NCBI GenBank assembly: GCA_963717745.1
Contig: CAVQXJ010000013.1
Span: 806,001 to 870,000, forward strand
Source of the DNA: JACCXG01 sp963717745
GTDB lineage: Bacteria; Acidobacteriota; Vicinamibacteria; Vicinamibacterales; 2-12-FULL-66-21
Length of the DNA: 64,000 nucleotides
Direction: 5' to 3'
This document shows positions 26,367-35,603 of the stretch, one piece after another. A program made the position numbers and the translations under genes. The notes below the pieces were generated by a model, which saw only the letters and a program-made list of their open reading frames with translations, was not told the origin of the DNA and searched no databases. Numbering within the stretch: position 1 is the first letter of the stretch; every line of letters starts with the position of its first letter.

Positions 26367-29300
26367 CTACGAACCCGCGAGCGAAGGCGGAAGCTCCGCG
26401 CTACGAACGTCGGGCACCGCGGTCGCCCGCGCGCGCCGCAGCGCCTTGAACCACCACCAGCCGAGGACCCAGGCGAGCGCGGCGCCTGCGGTGATCCCGA
26501 TCAGCGCGCCAGGGTAGGGGCGCTCCGCGGCGCGGACCAGCACGCTGACCGCGGTCATTGTTCCCATGGCCAGCGGCACCATCGTCAGGTCGAAGCGCAG
26601 GACCGAGACGTAGGCGACGACCAGCGCGGCGGCAATGGTGACCGCGGCCAGCGCCCAGCCTGCGGGATGCACGCTCTGCGGCACGCCGGCGGCAGCGATT
26701 CCGACGACCGCCAGCAAAGCGCTGCCGGCGACCCGGCGCCGGCTCCATCCGGCCGTCCACTGGTCGACCGTCACCGTCGTCGCGAGCAGGAGCGCGGACG
26801 CCATCAGCACGCGCGTGATCGGATCGAGCGCGCTCTGCAGGAGCGGAACGGCGGTGCCGGCGGCGGCCACGTCGGGTGCGCGGAGCCATGAGGGCGATCG
26901 GAGCAGCGCGGCGGCGGCCGCGGCGGCGGCGCCGACGATGCCGACCGCGACGCCGAGGCGCAGCGCCGCCGCATCCGGCAGCGCGCCGGCATTCGCCAGC
27001 CGCCGCGGAATGGCCCCGAGCACCAGCCCGACGAGCACGGCGCTGATCGTCAGGCCGACGAGGCCCACGCCAATCACGCCGAGGATCTGGAGTTGGAGCG
27101 GCGCCGCGGTGGTCAGCGCGGCCAGCACCGTGGGGTAGTTGTTGACGCTGCGCGCCGCCGACACGATCAGCATGATCGCCGCGGCGAGCACGAACAGGCG
27201 CGGCGTGTACTCGCGGCGGCTCCAGGCCATCATCGCGAGAATCGCGGCGCCGACCAGCAGGCCGGCGAACACGAACGTGTCGACGATCCGGATGATCAAG
27301 TCCCGGGTCCCGGCCGCGCGCTGCTGCCGCTCCCATGCTTCCGGCACGAAGACGAACGGCCGATCGGCGACTACCTCGTCGCCGGCGATTTCCACGGCGA
27401 TCCGCGGCTCTCCCTGGGGCAGCGGCGCGATGGTGAGGTCAGCGAACGTGAACGTCCAGTCGGTGCGGGCCTTGAGCTTCGACGAGGTTGCGGATACCTC
27501 TTTGGCCTGACCCCGAGCCACATCCAGACCGCGACGTTCGGACAGCGCTCGCACGGCGATCGCCCGACCCTCGTTCTCGCCGAGCGAGGGGCCGGCCCGA
27601 TCCTCGGGCACGCGATGCTGGAGCCGCCGGAGCTCGCCAGACGCGGACACGATTCCTCCCCATTCCTCGGCGCGGTCCGCGACATCCCCTACGAAGGTGG
27701 CCACCCGTACCGACCACCCGGGCGCGGGCAGATACCGGCCGACGAGCTCTTTGCGCCTGGCGTCGCCGGCTGTTTCGGCGACGAACTCGTGCGCGGCGCT
27801 GCTCCCGTCGATCGGCACCGGCATCACCCGCCACCGCGGCTCGAGCGTGACGCCGCGCTCCGCGATCGCGCGCCGGACCACGGCCTCGGCCTGAGCGCGG
27901 CTCGCCGACAGCGTCTGCGGCTCGGTCGTGACCATCGCGACGACGGCGACGATCAGGCCGGCGCCGGCGAGCACGAGCCAGGCAGTTCTGGTGCGGGGGC
28001 CCAGGACCGCGCTGGGCCGTTCCCACGCCGGCTCGGCCGCCACGGCCGCAGGCGCGGGCGGCGTCCATGCGGCGTTGCGATCGGCCGGCGAGAGATCGGT
28101 CCACCGGCCCGCTTGCCATCGCCGGATCAGCACTACCCAGAGTGGCACCAGCGTGAAGAGGCCAACCATGATCTTCTGAAGCCAGATGCCTGGCGCATCC
28201 GCCAGCAGGATCGGGATCGAGAAGAGCACCGCGTCGAAGGCATAGTGCAGGATGATGCCCGGCAGCAGCCCGTACGCGAGGTAGATCAGGCCGAAACCGA
28301 TCGACGGAATGATCAGTTCGACCGGCCGCGCATAGGCGGGTTGCGCCGGGTACGGCGCATGACCGGCGCCAAAGATCGCCGCCTGCACGACGAACGCGAT
28401 CACGAGGAACAGACGGCGCTGGCCGAAGCGATCGCCGATGAGTGCGGCGCCGGCCAGCGGTACGGCGCGGAAGAGCGCTTCCTCCCAGAATCCCGCCTGG
28501 AACGAGTTGGCGATGGCCGAGAGCCACGGCGCGTGCGTGGCGAGCACGTCCGGGTGCAGCAACGCCTCGGCGGGCGACCACCATCCCAAATACTTGGTCG
28601 CGAAGAAGTAGAGCATCACGTCATAGGCGAGGAACACCGACACCAGCAGGAATCCGGCGGCGGTGAGGCCGAGCACCTGCACCGAGGCGCCGGGGACCGC
28701 CGCTGGATCGGCGGCCGGCGGACGCGGCGACCAGACGCGCCAGAGCTGCGGCTGATGCCCGAAGGCGCGGCGGGTCAGGGTCTCCGCGGCGATGAACGAT
28801 ACGCCGAAGAACGCCGAGAAGCCGATGAAACTGGCGATCACCGTCGCCGCCTGCTGCGCGAGGAACGTCGATCGCGGGATCGCGGTGTCGTACGCCATCC
28901 ACGCCAGCGGGAACTCGTTGATCATGTTCAGCGCCTGCAACAGCGCCACCGCCATGCCCCAGAAGGCGGCGTGGCGCCACTGCACCCACCGCAGGCGCAT
29001 CATGAAGAACAATCCGACGCCAATGCCGCCGACCACGTAGAGCAGCATCAGGCCGACCACCGACCCGATGCCGATGGCCTCGTTGGCCGAGCGCATGTTC
29101 GCGTAGCGGCGGGTGAAGGCCTCGGGGATGCGGACGAAGTGCGTCAGCTCGGTGAGCCGGTCGCCGGACACCACGAGCCGGAGGCGGTAGCGGCCTTCAC
29201 CGGCGGCGGCGCCGGTGCGCTCGTAGGTGATGGTGTGGTCGACCCGGCCGCCGACCCGCCGCTCCTGTCCTTGTTCGGCGACCGTGAACGGCGACAGGTC

Positions 29301-29774
29301 GATGCTCCAGCGCGCCGCGCCACGTTCCGCGATGGCCCGGGCGGCGGCCGGGTCGAGCGCCGCGCCGGGCGCGTCCTCCGCCAGCTTTTCGACGAATCCA
29401 TAGGGTGTGCCCGCCGGCGTGAAGCGGATGGTGGTCTCGTGGGTCTCGCCCTCCTTGAACTGCCGCACCTGCCACGTGTAGGCGGAGTAGAGACCGCTGC
29501 GCAGCATCGCCGTGAAGGCCTCCTTGCCGCCGCCTTCCAGTTCGACGAAGGTCTGCGTCTCACCGTCGAGCGTGAACGACGCGGCCTGGCGATAGTCGGA
29601 GGGACCCAGTTGGTCGCGGGTCATCAGCTCCCGGGCGCGCCCGAGCGCCTGCTCGCGATCCATCGTGATGTCGAGCGCGACGATCGAGAAGGCCCTGGGA
29701 AAGTAGCGGACCGCGAGCACCGCCGACGCCAGGGACACCAGCGTGAACGCGATCCAGACTGCCGGACGTCTCAC
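26367..29774 (-). CDS. Giant CPBP-family intramembrane metalloprotease
   Basis: 1135 residues. The N-terminal helix is followed by a periplasmic PepSY-like region (MDREQALGRARELM). A multi-span CPBP/Abi protease core comes next, with the signature FWEEALFR near residue 430, FGAGHAPY near 468 and LHYAFDAVLF near 513. These supply the glutamates and histidines of the family. After a Pro-rich linker a second PepSY-like copy appears (SASRAQAEAVVRRAIAERG), followed by about eight more membrane segments. CPBP proteins process CAAX-type substrates or handle peptides and bacteriocin immunity. Its start overlaps the stop of the upstream histidine kinase by 4 bases, so the two are translationally coupled. 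Confidence 0.82.
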   Translation of the reverse strand: MRRPAVWIAFTLVSLASAVLAVRYFPRAFSIVALDITMDREQALGRARELMTRDQLGPSDYRQAASFTLDGETQTFVELEGGGKEAFTAMLRSGLYSAYTWQVRQFKEGETHETTIRFTPAGTPYGFVEKLAEDAPGAALDPAAARAIAERGAARWSIDLSPFTVAEQGQERRVGGRVDHTITYERTGAAAGEGRYRLRLVVSGDRLTELTHFVRIPEAFTRRYANMRSANEAIGIGSVVGLMLLYVVGGIGVGLFFMMRLRWVQWRHAAFWGMAVALLQALNMINEFPLAWMAYDTAIPRSTFLAQQAATVIASFIGFSAFFGVSFIAAETLTRRAFGHQPQLWRVWSPRPPAADPAAVPGASVQVLGLTAAGFLLVSVFLAYDVMLYFFATKYLGWWSPAEALLHPDVLATHAPWLSAIANSFQAGFWEEALFRAVPLAGAALIGDRFGQRRLFLVIAFVVQAAIFGAGHAPYPAQPAYARPVELIIPSIGFGLIYLAYGLLPGIILHYAFDAVLFSIPILLADAPGIWLQKIMVGLFTLVPLWVVLIRRWQAGRWTDLSPADRNAAWTPPAPAAVAAEPAWERPSAVLGPRTRTAWLVLAGAGLIVAVVAMVTTEPQTLSASRAQAEAVVRRAIAERGVTLEPRWRVMPVPIDGSSAAHEFVAETAGDARRKELVGRYLPAPGWSVRVATFVGDVADRAEEWGGIVSASGELRRLQHRVPEDRAGPSLGENEGRAIAVRALSERRGLDVARGQAKEVSATSSKLKARTDWTFTFADLTIAPLPQGEPRIAVEIAGDEVVADRPFVFVPEAWERQQRAAGTRDLIIRIVDTFVFAGLLVGAAILAMMAWSRREYTPRLFVLAAAIMLIVSAARSVNNYPTVLAALTTAAPLQLQILGVIGVGLVGLTISAVLVGLVLGAIPRRLANAGALPDAAALRLGVAVGIVGAAAAAAAALLRSPSWLRAPDVAAAGTAVPLLQSALDPITRVLMASALLLATTVTVDQWTAGWSRRRVAGSALLAVVGIAAAGVPQSVHPAGWALAAVTIAAALVVAYVSVLRFDLTMVPLAMGTMTAVSVLVRAAERPYPGALIGITAGAALAWVLGWWWFKALRRARATAVPDVRSAELPPSLAGS

Positions 29775-31771
29775 GATCTCTCCTCCTTCAACAGTTCACC
29801 CGGCTGTTCGAGCGGCTCGGGTGTTACCTCGCGGTGCACCGGCCGGGCCGGCAGCAGGACCCGGAACGTCGCGCCTTGGCCTTCGCCGGCGCTCTCGGCG
29901 CGCACGCTGCCGCCGTGCAGTTCGACCAGATGTCTCACAATGGCGAGGCCGAGCCCGAGGCCGCCGTAGCGCCGCCGGGATCCGACGTCCGCCTGACGGA
30001 ACCGCTCGAACACGTAGGGCACGAACTCCGGGTGGATGCCGATGCCGCTGTCGCTGATCACGATCTCGACCTCGGTAGCGCTCCGCGTGACGGTCAGGTC
30101 GATGGCGCCGCCTTGTGGCGTGAACTTGATGGCGTTCGACAGCAGGTTCCAGACGATCTGCTGAACCCGGTCCGGATCAGCCAGGATGGTGCCGGGGGCC
30201 TCGTCGATCGCGGTGTGCAGATCAATGGACTTGGCCTCGAGGGCGGGGGTCACCGTATCGACGGCCGCGCGCACGATCTCCGCGACATTCACCGGGCGGG
30301 ACTCGAGCCGCAGCTTGCCGCTGATCGCGCGTGAGACATCCAGCAAGTCGTCGATGAGACGGGCCTGCGCGCGCGCATTGCGTTCGACCGTGGCCAAGGC
30401 CCGTCCCCGCTCGCCCGGCGGCACCATGTCGGTGGCGAGCATGCGCACCCAGCCGAAGATCGCGGTCAGCGGCGTGCGAAGCTCGTGCGACAGCGTCATC
30501 AGGAACTCGTCCTTGAGCCGGCTCGCGGCCTCGGCATCGCGCCGTGCGCGCTGCTCGCGTTCGAGCGCGGCCTCGAGCCGCTCGTTCGCTTCCCGGAGGC
30601 GATCGGCTTCGCCCTGCTGGTGGTGACTGAGATCGGCTTCCGCCTTGACCCGGGCCGTCGTCTGCCGCAACAGCCCCAGCATGATGATGCCGACCGTGGC
30701 GGCGAGGACGCCCAGCGCGAGGATCGACGTCCGCGCGTGATCGCGCCACTCGGCCAGTATTTCGGACCGCTGGAGCGACACGGCCACCAGCAGCGACGGC
30801 GTGCCGACGGTTTCATAGCCGCTCAGGAAGGCCGGGCCGCCCGGCGTCAGCGAGCCGGTCAGCAGCCCGCGTCCCGGCCGCGCGCGCGCCGCCTGCAGCA
30901 GCGGGTCGCCTGCCGCGGACTGTCCGATCGGATCGGTGATCGAAGGCTCGCGGAAGACGACGATCCCGTCCGGGTGCAGCACCGAGATGATGCCGGCCTG
31001 CCCGATGTCGAGGGTGCGGAAGAACCGGCGGAACGAGTCGGGAACAAAGGTCGTGACCACGACGCCGTCGAACTGGCCGGCCGCGTTCCTCAGCGGACGG
31101 CCAATCGGCAGGATGTAGCGGCGCTGGCCGGGGACTTCGAACGGCGTGTCGATCGCGAGCTCGTCGCGGCCCGACGCCGACAGCGTGCGGAAGATGTACT
31201 GCTCGCGTCGGGACTGACCGACGATCGAGCGCAGCGTCGCGTGGCGGATGATGCCATTGGCGTCGGCGACGCTGATCGATCCGCTCGAGCCCGCCGGCAT
31301 CGCGGCGCGCGCGGCCGCGAGGATCGGCTCCCAGGCCGCCGGCTCGGCGGCCGCACCGCCGACGCGGCGTCCGTGAACCGCCAGCTGCCGCAGCGAGGTG
31401 TCGGCGACGGCGAACGTGCCCCGGATGTACTCCGCCAGCACGAACGCCAGGTTGGCGGCCCGCTTTTCCGCGAGGCGGAGCGCGCGCTGGTGGCCCCACC
31501 ACAGATCCGCGCCCTCCAGCAGGGCGACGCCGATCAGGACCGCCGCCGTGAAACCGATGACGAGGGTGCGCGACCCTCGCTGGAACGGGGCGATCAGCGA
31601 CTGAGAATCCAAGACAGGAATTCTACTGCCCGGCCCGGCAGAACCGCTCAGTTGCAATGTCGTGACCTCTGTGTAGAAGCTACCGGCGTCAAATCCGCTC
31701 GCCGATTGCCGACCTCGTGGAAACCTTCGACTTTCTCCACTTCGGTCAAATACCGTCGAGCTCGATTTCAT
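29771..31771 (-). CDS. Membrane sensor histidine kinase with extracytoplasmic PDC-like sensor
   Basis: A membrane helix (TLVIGFTAAVLIGVALLEG) precedes a dCache/PDC-like sensor domain (LRQLAVHGRRVGG, GIIRHATLRSIVG, FVPDSFRRFFRTLD). A second helix (ILALGVLAATVGIIMLGLL) and coiled coil lead into the HisKA domain (EFLMTLSHELRTPL, catalytic His near residue 432). The HATPase follows: NLLSNAIKF, ISDSGIGI, FERFRQ, GLGLGLAIVRHL. No receiver domain is fused and no response regulator gene lies in the window. The true start may lie downstream of 31771, because the first 60 residues are low-complexity. It overlaps the CPBP protease gene by 4 bases. Confidence 0.88.
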   Translation of the reverse strand: MKSSSTVFDRSGESRRFPRGRQSASGFDAGSFYTEVTTLQLSGSAGPGSRIPVLDSQSLIAPFQRGSRTLVIGFTAAVLIGVALLEGADLWWGHQRALRLAEKRAANLAFVLAEYIRGTFAVADTSLRQLAVHGRRVGGAAAEPAAWEPILAAARAAMPAGSSGSISVADANGIIRHATLRSIVGQSRREQYIFRTLSASGRDELAIDTPFEVPGQRRYILPIGRPLRNAAGQFDGVVVTTFVPDSFRRFFRTLDIGQAGIISVLHPDGIVVFREPSITDPIGQSAAGDPLLQAARARPGRGLLTGSLTPGGPAFLSGYETVGTPSLLVAVSLQRSEILAEWRDHARTSILALGVLAATVGIIMLGLLRQTTARVKAEADLSHHQQGEADRLREANERLEAALEREQRARRDAEAASRLKDEFLMTLSHELRTPLTAIFGWVRMLATDMVPPGERGRALATVERNARAQARLIDDLLDVSRAISGKLRLESRPVNVAEIVRAAVDTVTPALEAKSIDLHTAIDEAPGTILADPDRVQQIVWNLLSNAIKFTPQGGAIDLTVTRSATEVEIVISDSGIGIHPEFVPYVFERFRQADVGSRRRYGGLGLGLAIVRHLVELHGGSVRAESAGEGQGATFRVLLPARPVHREVTPEPLEQPGELLKEERS

Positions 31772-31944
31772 GGCCGTGTCTTTGCGATACTGCCGCGCCA
31801 GAACGGCGTTGCTGCGAACGCGCCGTTTCCATCACCCAACTTATTGTGTCGTCGGCGCGACGGCCGGCGTGTGGGGCAAGGGCCGCACCCGCCTGAGTTC
31901 CTCTCGCGCCGTCAGTGTGCCCTCAGGGTGTGTGCGGAGGACGA

Positions 31945-33412
31945 ATGCGACAAGTCGTGAGTCTCGTGGGCTTCAATCGAACGCGTGCGGTGGTCGCCGT
32001 CGTGGCGTCAGCGCTGGCGCTCGCCGTCGATGCCTCGGCGCAGAGTGACATCGTGCTGCAGGCGAGCAACGCGTCGGTCAAGGCCGGGAAGTGGTCGGCC
32101 GCGAGCGACAGCAGTGCCGCCGGAGGCAAGAAGATGCGCCACGCCGACGGCAGCGCGACCAAGCTGACGGCGGCTGCGGCCAGTCCCAAGAACTATTTCG
32201 AGCTCACGTTCACGGCGACCGCCGGTGTGCCGTATCGCCTCTGGCTGCACGGGCGCGCCGAGGGAGACGACTGGGACAACGATTCGGTGTTCGTGCAATT
32301 CGCCGGCAGCGTGACCGCGTCGGGCAGCGCCACCTATCGGATCGGCACGTCGTCGGCGACCGAAGTCAATCTCGAAGAGTGCAAGGGATGCGGGCTCGCC
32401 AAGGGCTGGGTCTGGCAGGACAACGGCTGGGGAAAGGGCGTGCTCGGTTCCGAGATCTATTTCGCGAAGACCGGCGCCCAGACCCTCCGCATCCAGACCC
32501 GGGAAGACGGCCTCTCGATCGATCAGATCCTCCTCTCGCCCTCCACCTACCGGAAGAAGCCGCCGTCAGGCGTCATCGGGACACAGCCCCCCACGGATGA
32601 CGACGATGACGAGGATGACGAGGATGACGAAGATGACGAAGAAGCGGCGGCGCCGCCGAGCTCGGCCAGTTCGCAGCTCAAGGTGCTGGACTGGAACATC
32701 CATCACGGCGTCGGCACCGACGGCGACTATGACATCAACCGCATCGCCGACTGGATCGCCAAGACCGGCGCCAATGTGGTGTCGCTGAACGAAGTGGAGA
32801 AGTACACCGGCTGGGGCAACGAGGATCAGCCGGCGCGGTTCGCGTCGCTGCTGAAGTCGAAGACCAAGAAGACCTGGTACTACAACTTCGCCCAGCGGGA
32901 TGGCGGCACCAAGGGACAGGGCAACCTGCTCCTGACCACCTACGAAATCGAGTCCGACGACGACTACGAGCTCAGTTACAGCCGCTCGGTGGCCCGCATC
33001 GCCATCATCGTCAACGGCATCCGCGTGAACCTGTACTCGACCCACCTCGACGCCGACTCGAGCGCGCGCCGCAGCACCCAGATTCGGGAGCTGAAGGGCT
33101 GGGCCGACAATTTTCCCGAACAGCGCATCGTCCTCGGCGACTTCAATGCCGGGTCGAGCACGGGCGAAATCTCGCTGATGACGGCCAGCTACGCCGACGC
33201 CTGGGCGACGGCGCAAGAGCCTCGACCTCGAGGTGGCCTACTCCGGCAACACCTCCGGCAATACGCGGAACTCGCGGATCGACTACGTCTTCTACTCGAA
33301 GCAGGCGTCGCGGCTGAAATTGAAGAAGGCGCAGGTGTTCGACATCCGCGACTCGAAGGGAGTCATGCCCTCGGATCACCGGCCGCTGATGGCGACGTTC
33401 GACGTGAAATAG
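31945..33412 (+). CDS. Exported endonuclease/exonuclease/phosphatase-family protein (one frameshift)
   Basis: ATG 31945 follows GGAGG at good spacing, and a signal peptide (VVAVVASALALAVDASAQ) comes next. Residues about 30-190 form a beta-rich carbohydrate-binding-like module (YFELTFTATAGVPYRLWLHG). An Asp/Glu-run linker leads to the EEP domain: KVLDWNIHHG, VVSLNEVEK, LYSTHLDAD, VLGDFNAG and SDHRPLM, all the metal and catalytic positions. The frame breaks near 33213, where removing one base restores SLDLEVAYSGNTSG through to the TAG at 33412. It probably cleaves a phosphodiester or phosphomonoester (nucleic acid or lipid) outside the cytoplasm. Confidence 0.82.
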
Positions 33413-33521
33413 GTTTCCAGCTTCCAGCTTCCAGTTTCCAGTTCCCAGTTCCCAGTCTGCCGCTGCCCGTCGCTGGCGACTGGCGACTGGCGACTGGCGA
33501 CTGGCAACTGGCAACCGGCAC
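33413..33521. repeat. Low-complexity imperfect inverted repeat (CCAGTT / CTGGCGA units)
   Basis: TTTCCAGCTTCCAG-type units on the left face CTGGCGACTGGCGACTGG-type units on the right. The reverse complement of the right arm (CCAGTCGCCAG) resembles the left arm. It starts at the base after the EEP stop codon. The rest of 33522-33712 shows no gene. Confidence 0.6.
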
Positions 33522-33712
33522 AGACACCGCCCCGCGCTCAGACGCCCGGGCTGCGGCCTCTTCTATGGCCCGCGAGGACATCCGCTGACCATGCGGATCC
33601 CCACAACTGCCGGCGGCCGCGGCTGTGGTGTCTACGCCAGGGGACATGGCCGTCGAAAACATTAGGAAAAATCAAAAATTGCGCTGGCGTCCGCATTGCA
33701 CTTGTTGCGGGC

Positions 33713-35146
33713 ATGACCCGAATGGCGCACTCCTCATTCAGAAGCCGGTTGCTCCTCGTGCCGTTCTTGACGACCGCTATTGCCGTCTCGGCGGTGGCGC
33801 AGACCCGCATCGAGCGGGACAAGAACAGTTACTCCCCCAAGCAGGACGTCGAGCTCGGGCAGCAGGCCGCCGCCGAAGTCAGGCAGCAGATGCCGATGCT
33901 GAACGACGAGCGCACGGAAGCGTTTGCGGAGCGGATTGGTGATCGTCTCATCGACGCCATCCCGGCCGACTATCGTCAGCCGGAGTTCCGCTACAGCTTC
34001 GACGTCGTCAATCTTCGGGAGATCAACGCGTTCGCGTTGCCCGGCGGGCCGATGTTCCTGCACCGCGGCATGATCGAGGCGGCCAGGTCCGAAGCCGAAG
34101 TGGCCGGGGTGATGGCGCACGAGATCGCTCACGTGGCGCTGCGCCACGGCACCGCACAGGCGACCAAGGGCCAGAAGTTCCAGCTCGGCGCCCTCGCCGG
34201 CCAGGTGCTCGGCGCGGTGATCGGCGGGCGGACCGGTGCAGTCGTCTCGCAAGGCTCGCAAATCGGGCTCGGCACGTACTTCATGAAGTACGGCCGTGAG
34301 TATGAGCGCCAGGCGGATCTGCTCGGGGCGCAGATCATGGCCGGGGCGGGATACGACCCGCGGGCGATGGCCAGCATGTTCCAGACGATCGAGAAACAGG
34401 GGGGCGGCGGCGGACCGGAGTTCCTGAGCGACCACCCGAATCCGGGCAACCGGGTGCAGGCGATCAACCGTGAGGCGCAGCAGCTTCAGGTGCGAAACCC
34501 CCGCGGCGGAAACGGCGACATCGAGGCAGTGCACGCGCGGCTTCAGCAGATGCCGCAGGCGCCGACCTCCGCCCAGGTAGCGCAACAAGCGAAACAGGGC
34601 CGGCAGCGTGAGCCGGTCGGCACCAGCGGCGGCAACGTCCGCGTCGACCAGCCCTCGGGCGAGTGGCGCACGTATCAGCCCGGCGACTTCCTGCGCATCA
34701 GCGTGCCGGCGAACTGGCAGCAGGTCGGCAGCGGCAACACCGTGACCTTTGCTCCGGATGGCGGCTACGTCCGCGCCCAGAACGGCCAGTCGGCCTTTAC
34801 GCACGGGATCGAAATCGGCGTCACCCGCGGCAACGGCAGCAACGGCAACAACCTGCAGCAGCAGACCGAACAACTGCTCCAGGGCTTCGCCCAGTCGAAT
34901 CCGCAGCTGCGGCGGCAGGGGGGATATTCGCGCACCAGCGTCGGCGGCCGTCAGGGCCTGACCACCACGCTGAGCAACGTCTCGGAGGTCAACGGGGAAA
35001 CGGAGGCCGTGAATCTCTCGACCGTGCAGCTGCGCGATGGCAGCGTGCTCTTCCTGATCGGCGTTGCGCCGACAGACGAGGCGCGCACCTATCTGACCAC
35101 GTTCACCCGCATCCGTCAGAACGTGCAGCTCACCGACAGCCGGTAG
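33713..35146 (+). CDS. M48-family metalloprotease (periplasmic, BepA/YfgC-like)
   Basis: 477 residues. A signal peptide (LLLVPFLTTAIAVSAVAQ) is followed by an M48 peptidase domain: INAFALPGGPMFLHRGMI, zinc motif HEIAH near residue 138, and YERQADLLGAQIM with the third ligand Glu. SDHPNPGNRVQAI is also typical. A Gln-rich linker and a C-terminal beta domain (YQPGDFLRISVPANWQQV) follow. Relatives degrade or fold misassembled outer-membrane proteins. ATG 33713 and ATG 33722 are both possible starts. No frameshift. Confidence 0.88.
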   Translation: MTRMAHSSFRSRLLLVPFLTTAIAVSAVAQTRIERDKNSYSPKQDVELGQQAAAEVRQQMPMLNDERTEAFAERIGDRLIDAIPADYRQPEFRYSFDVVNLREINAFALPGGPMFLHRGMIEAARSEAEVAGVMAHEIAHVALRHGTAQATKGQKFQLGALAGQVLGAVIGGRTGAVVSQGSQIGLGTYFMKYGREYERQADLLGAQIMAGAGYDPRAMASMFQTIEKQGGGGGPEFLSDHPNPGNRVQAINREAQQLQVRNPRGGNGDIEAVHARLQQMPQAPTSAQVAQQAKQGRQREPVGTSGGNVRVDQPSGEWRTYQPGDFLRISVPANWQQVGSGNTVTFAPDGGYVRAQNGQSAFTHGIEIGVTRGNGSNGNNLQQQTEQLLQGFAQSNPQLRRQGGYSRTSVGGRQGLTTTLSNVSEVNGETEAVNLSTVQLRDGSVLFLIGVAPTDEARTYLTTFTRIRQNVQLTDSR

Positions 35147-35184
35147 GGGAGCGGCGGGTTGGGCGGGTGACGAACCCCGCTTTC

Positions 35185-35267
35185 AAGGGAGAAGGGAAGG
35201 GAAGGGAGAACTCACGGATCGTCCCGAGAATAGAAGCCGCTCCGTTCTCCCTTCTCCCTTCGCCCTT
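35185..35267. repeat. Imperfect inverted repeat of AAGGGAGAAGGG units
   Basis: The left arm at 35185-35211 is made of GGGAGAAGGGAAGGGA units. It is complementary to the right arm at 35244-35267 (GTTCTCCCTTCTCCCTTC). It is a purine-rich hairpin with a loop of about 32 bases, 38 bp after the M48 stop. The rest of 35147-35445 shows no gene. Confidence 0.65.
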
Positions 35268-35445
35268 GTCAGCGTCAGTTCCCGATCCCACTTCGGTAAT
35301 CCCAATCACAACAAGCGTTGGCCGCTCAGCGGCTGTGCGGTTCCTGCCATCAAACGTAAAGCGTTGAGCGGCATGTAGTAAGTCGGCGCTTACGGCTGAG
35401 GCACGGCACTTGCCATCATCCCGCTCAATACCACGGGAGGGTTTC

Positions 35446-35581
35446 ATGTCTACGGGACGTACCTATCGGCGCCGCTATCGGTCTGGCGCTGTTCATATTG
35501 TTTTTCGCCACGATTGCCGGCCGCCTCAGCTACCCGGTGTCCGCGGCGGAGCTCAGGCCGGCGGCCACGCTAGTGCCCTGA
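35446..35581 (+). CDS. Small membrane protein, probably frameshifted (about 44 residues)
   Basis: ATG 35446 has a strong GGGAGGG ribosome site 6 bases upstream. The start frame (MSTGRTYR) soon loses sense. A shift of one base gives IGAAIGLALFILFFATIAG, a clear transmembrane helix, then RLSYPVSAAELRP and a TGA ending at 35581. The total length is a multiple of three plus one, consistent with one inserted base. Family not recognised. Confidence 0.4.
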
Positions 35582-35603
35582 CGGCGGTTCGCTATGATGA
35601 GGC

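Noticed and set aside
27093..29969. 958-codon plus-strand open frame opposite the CPBP protease
   Set aside because: The Arg/Gly/Glu-rich product has no domain, whereas the minus frame shows the CPBP motifs and is coupled to the kinase gene.
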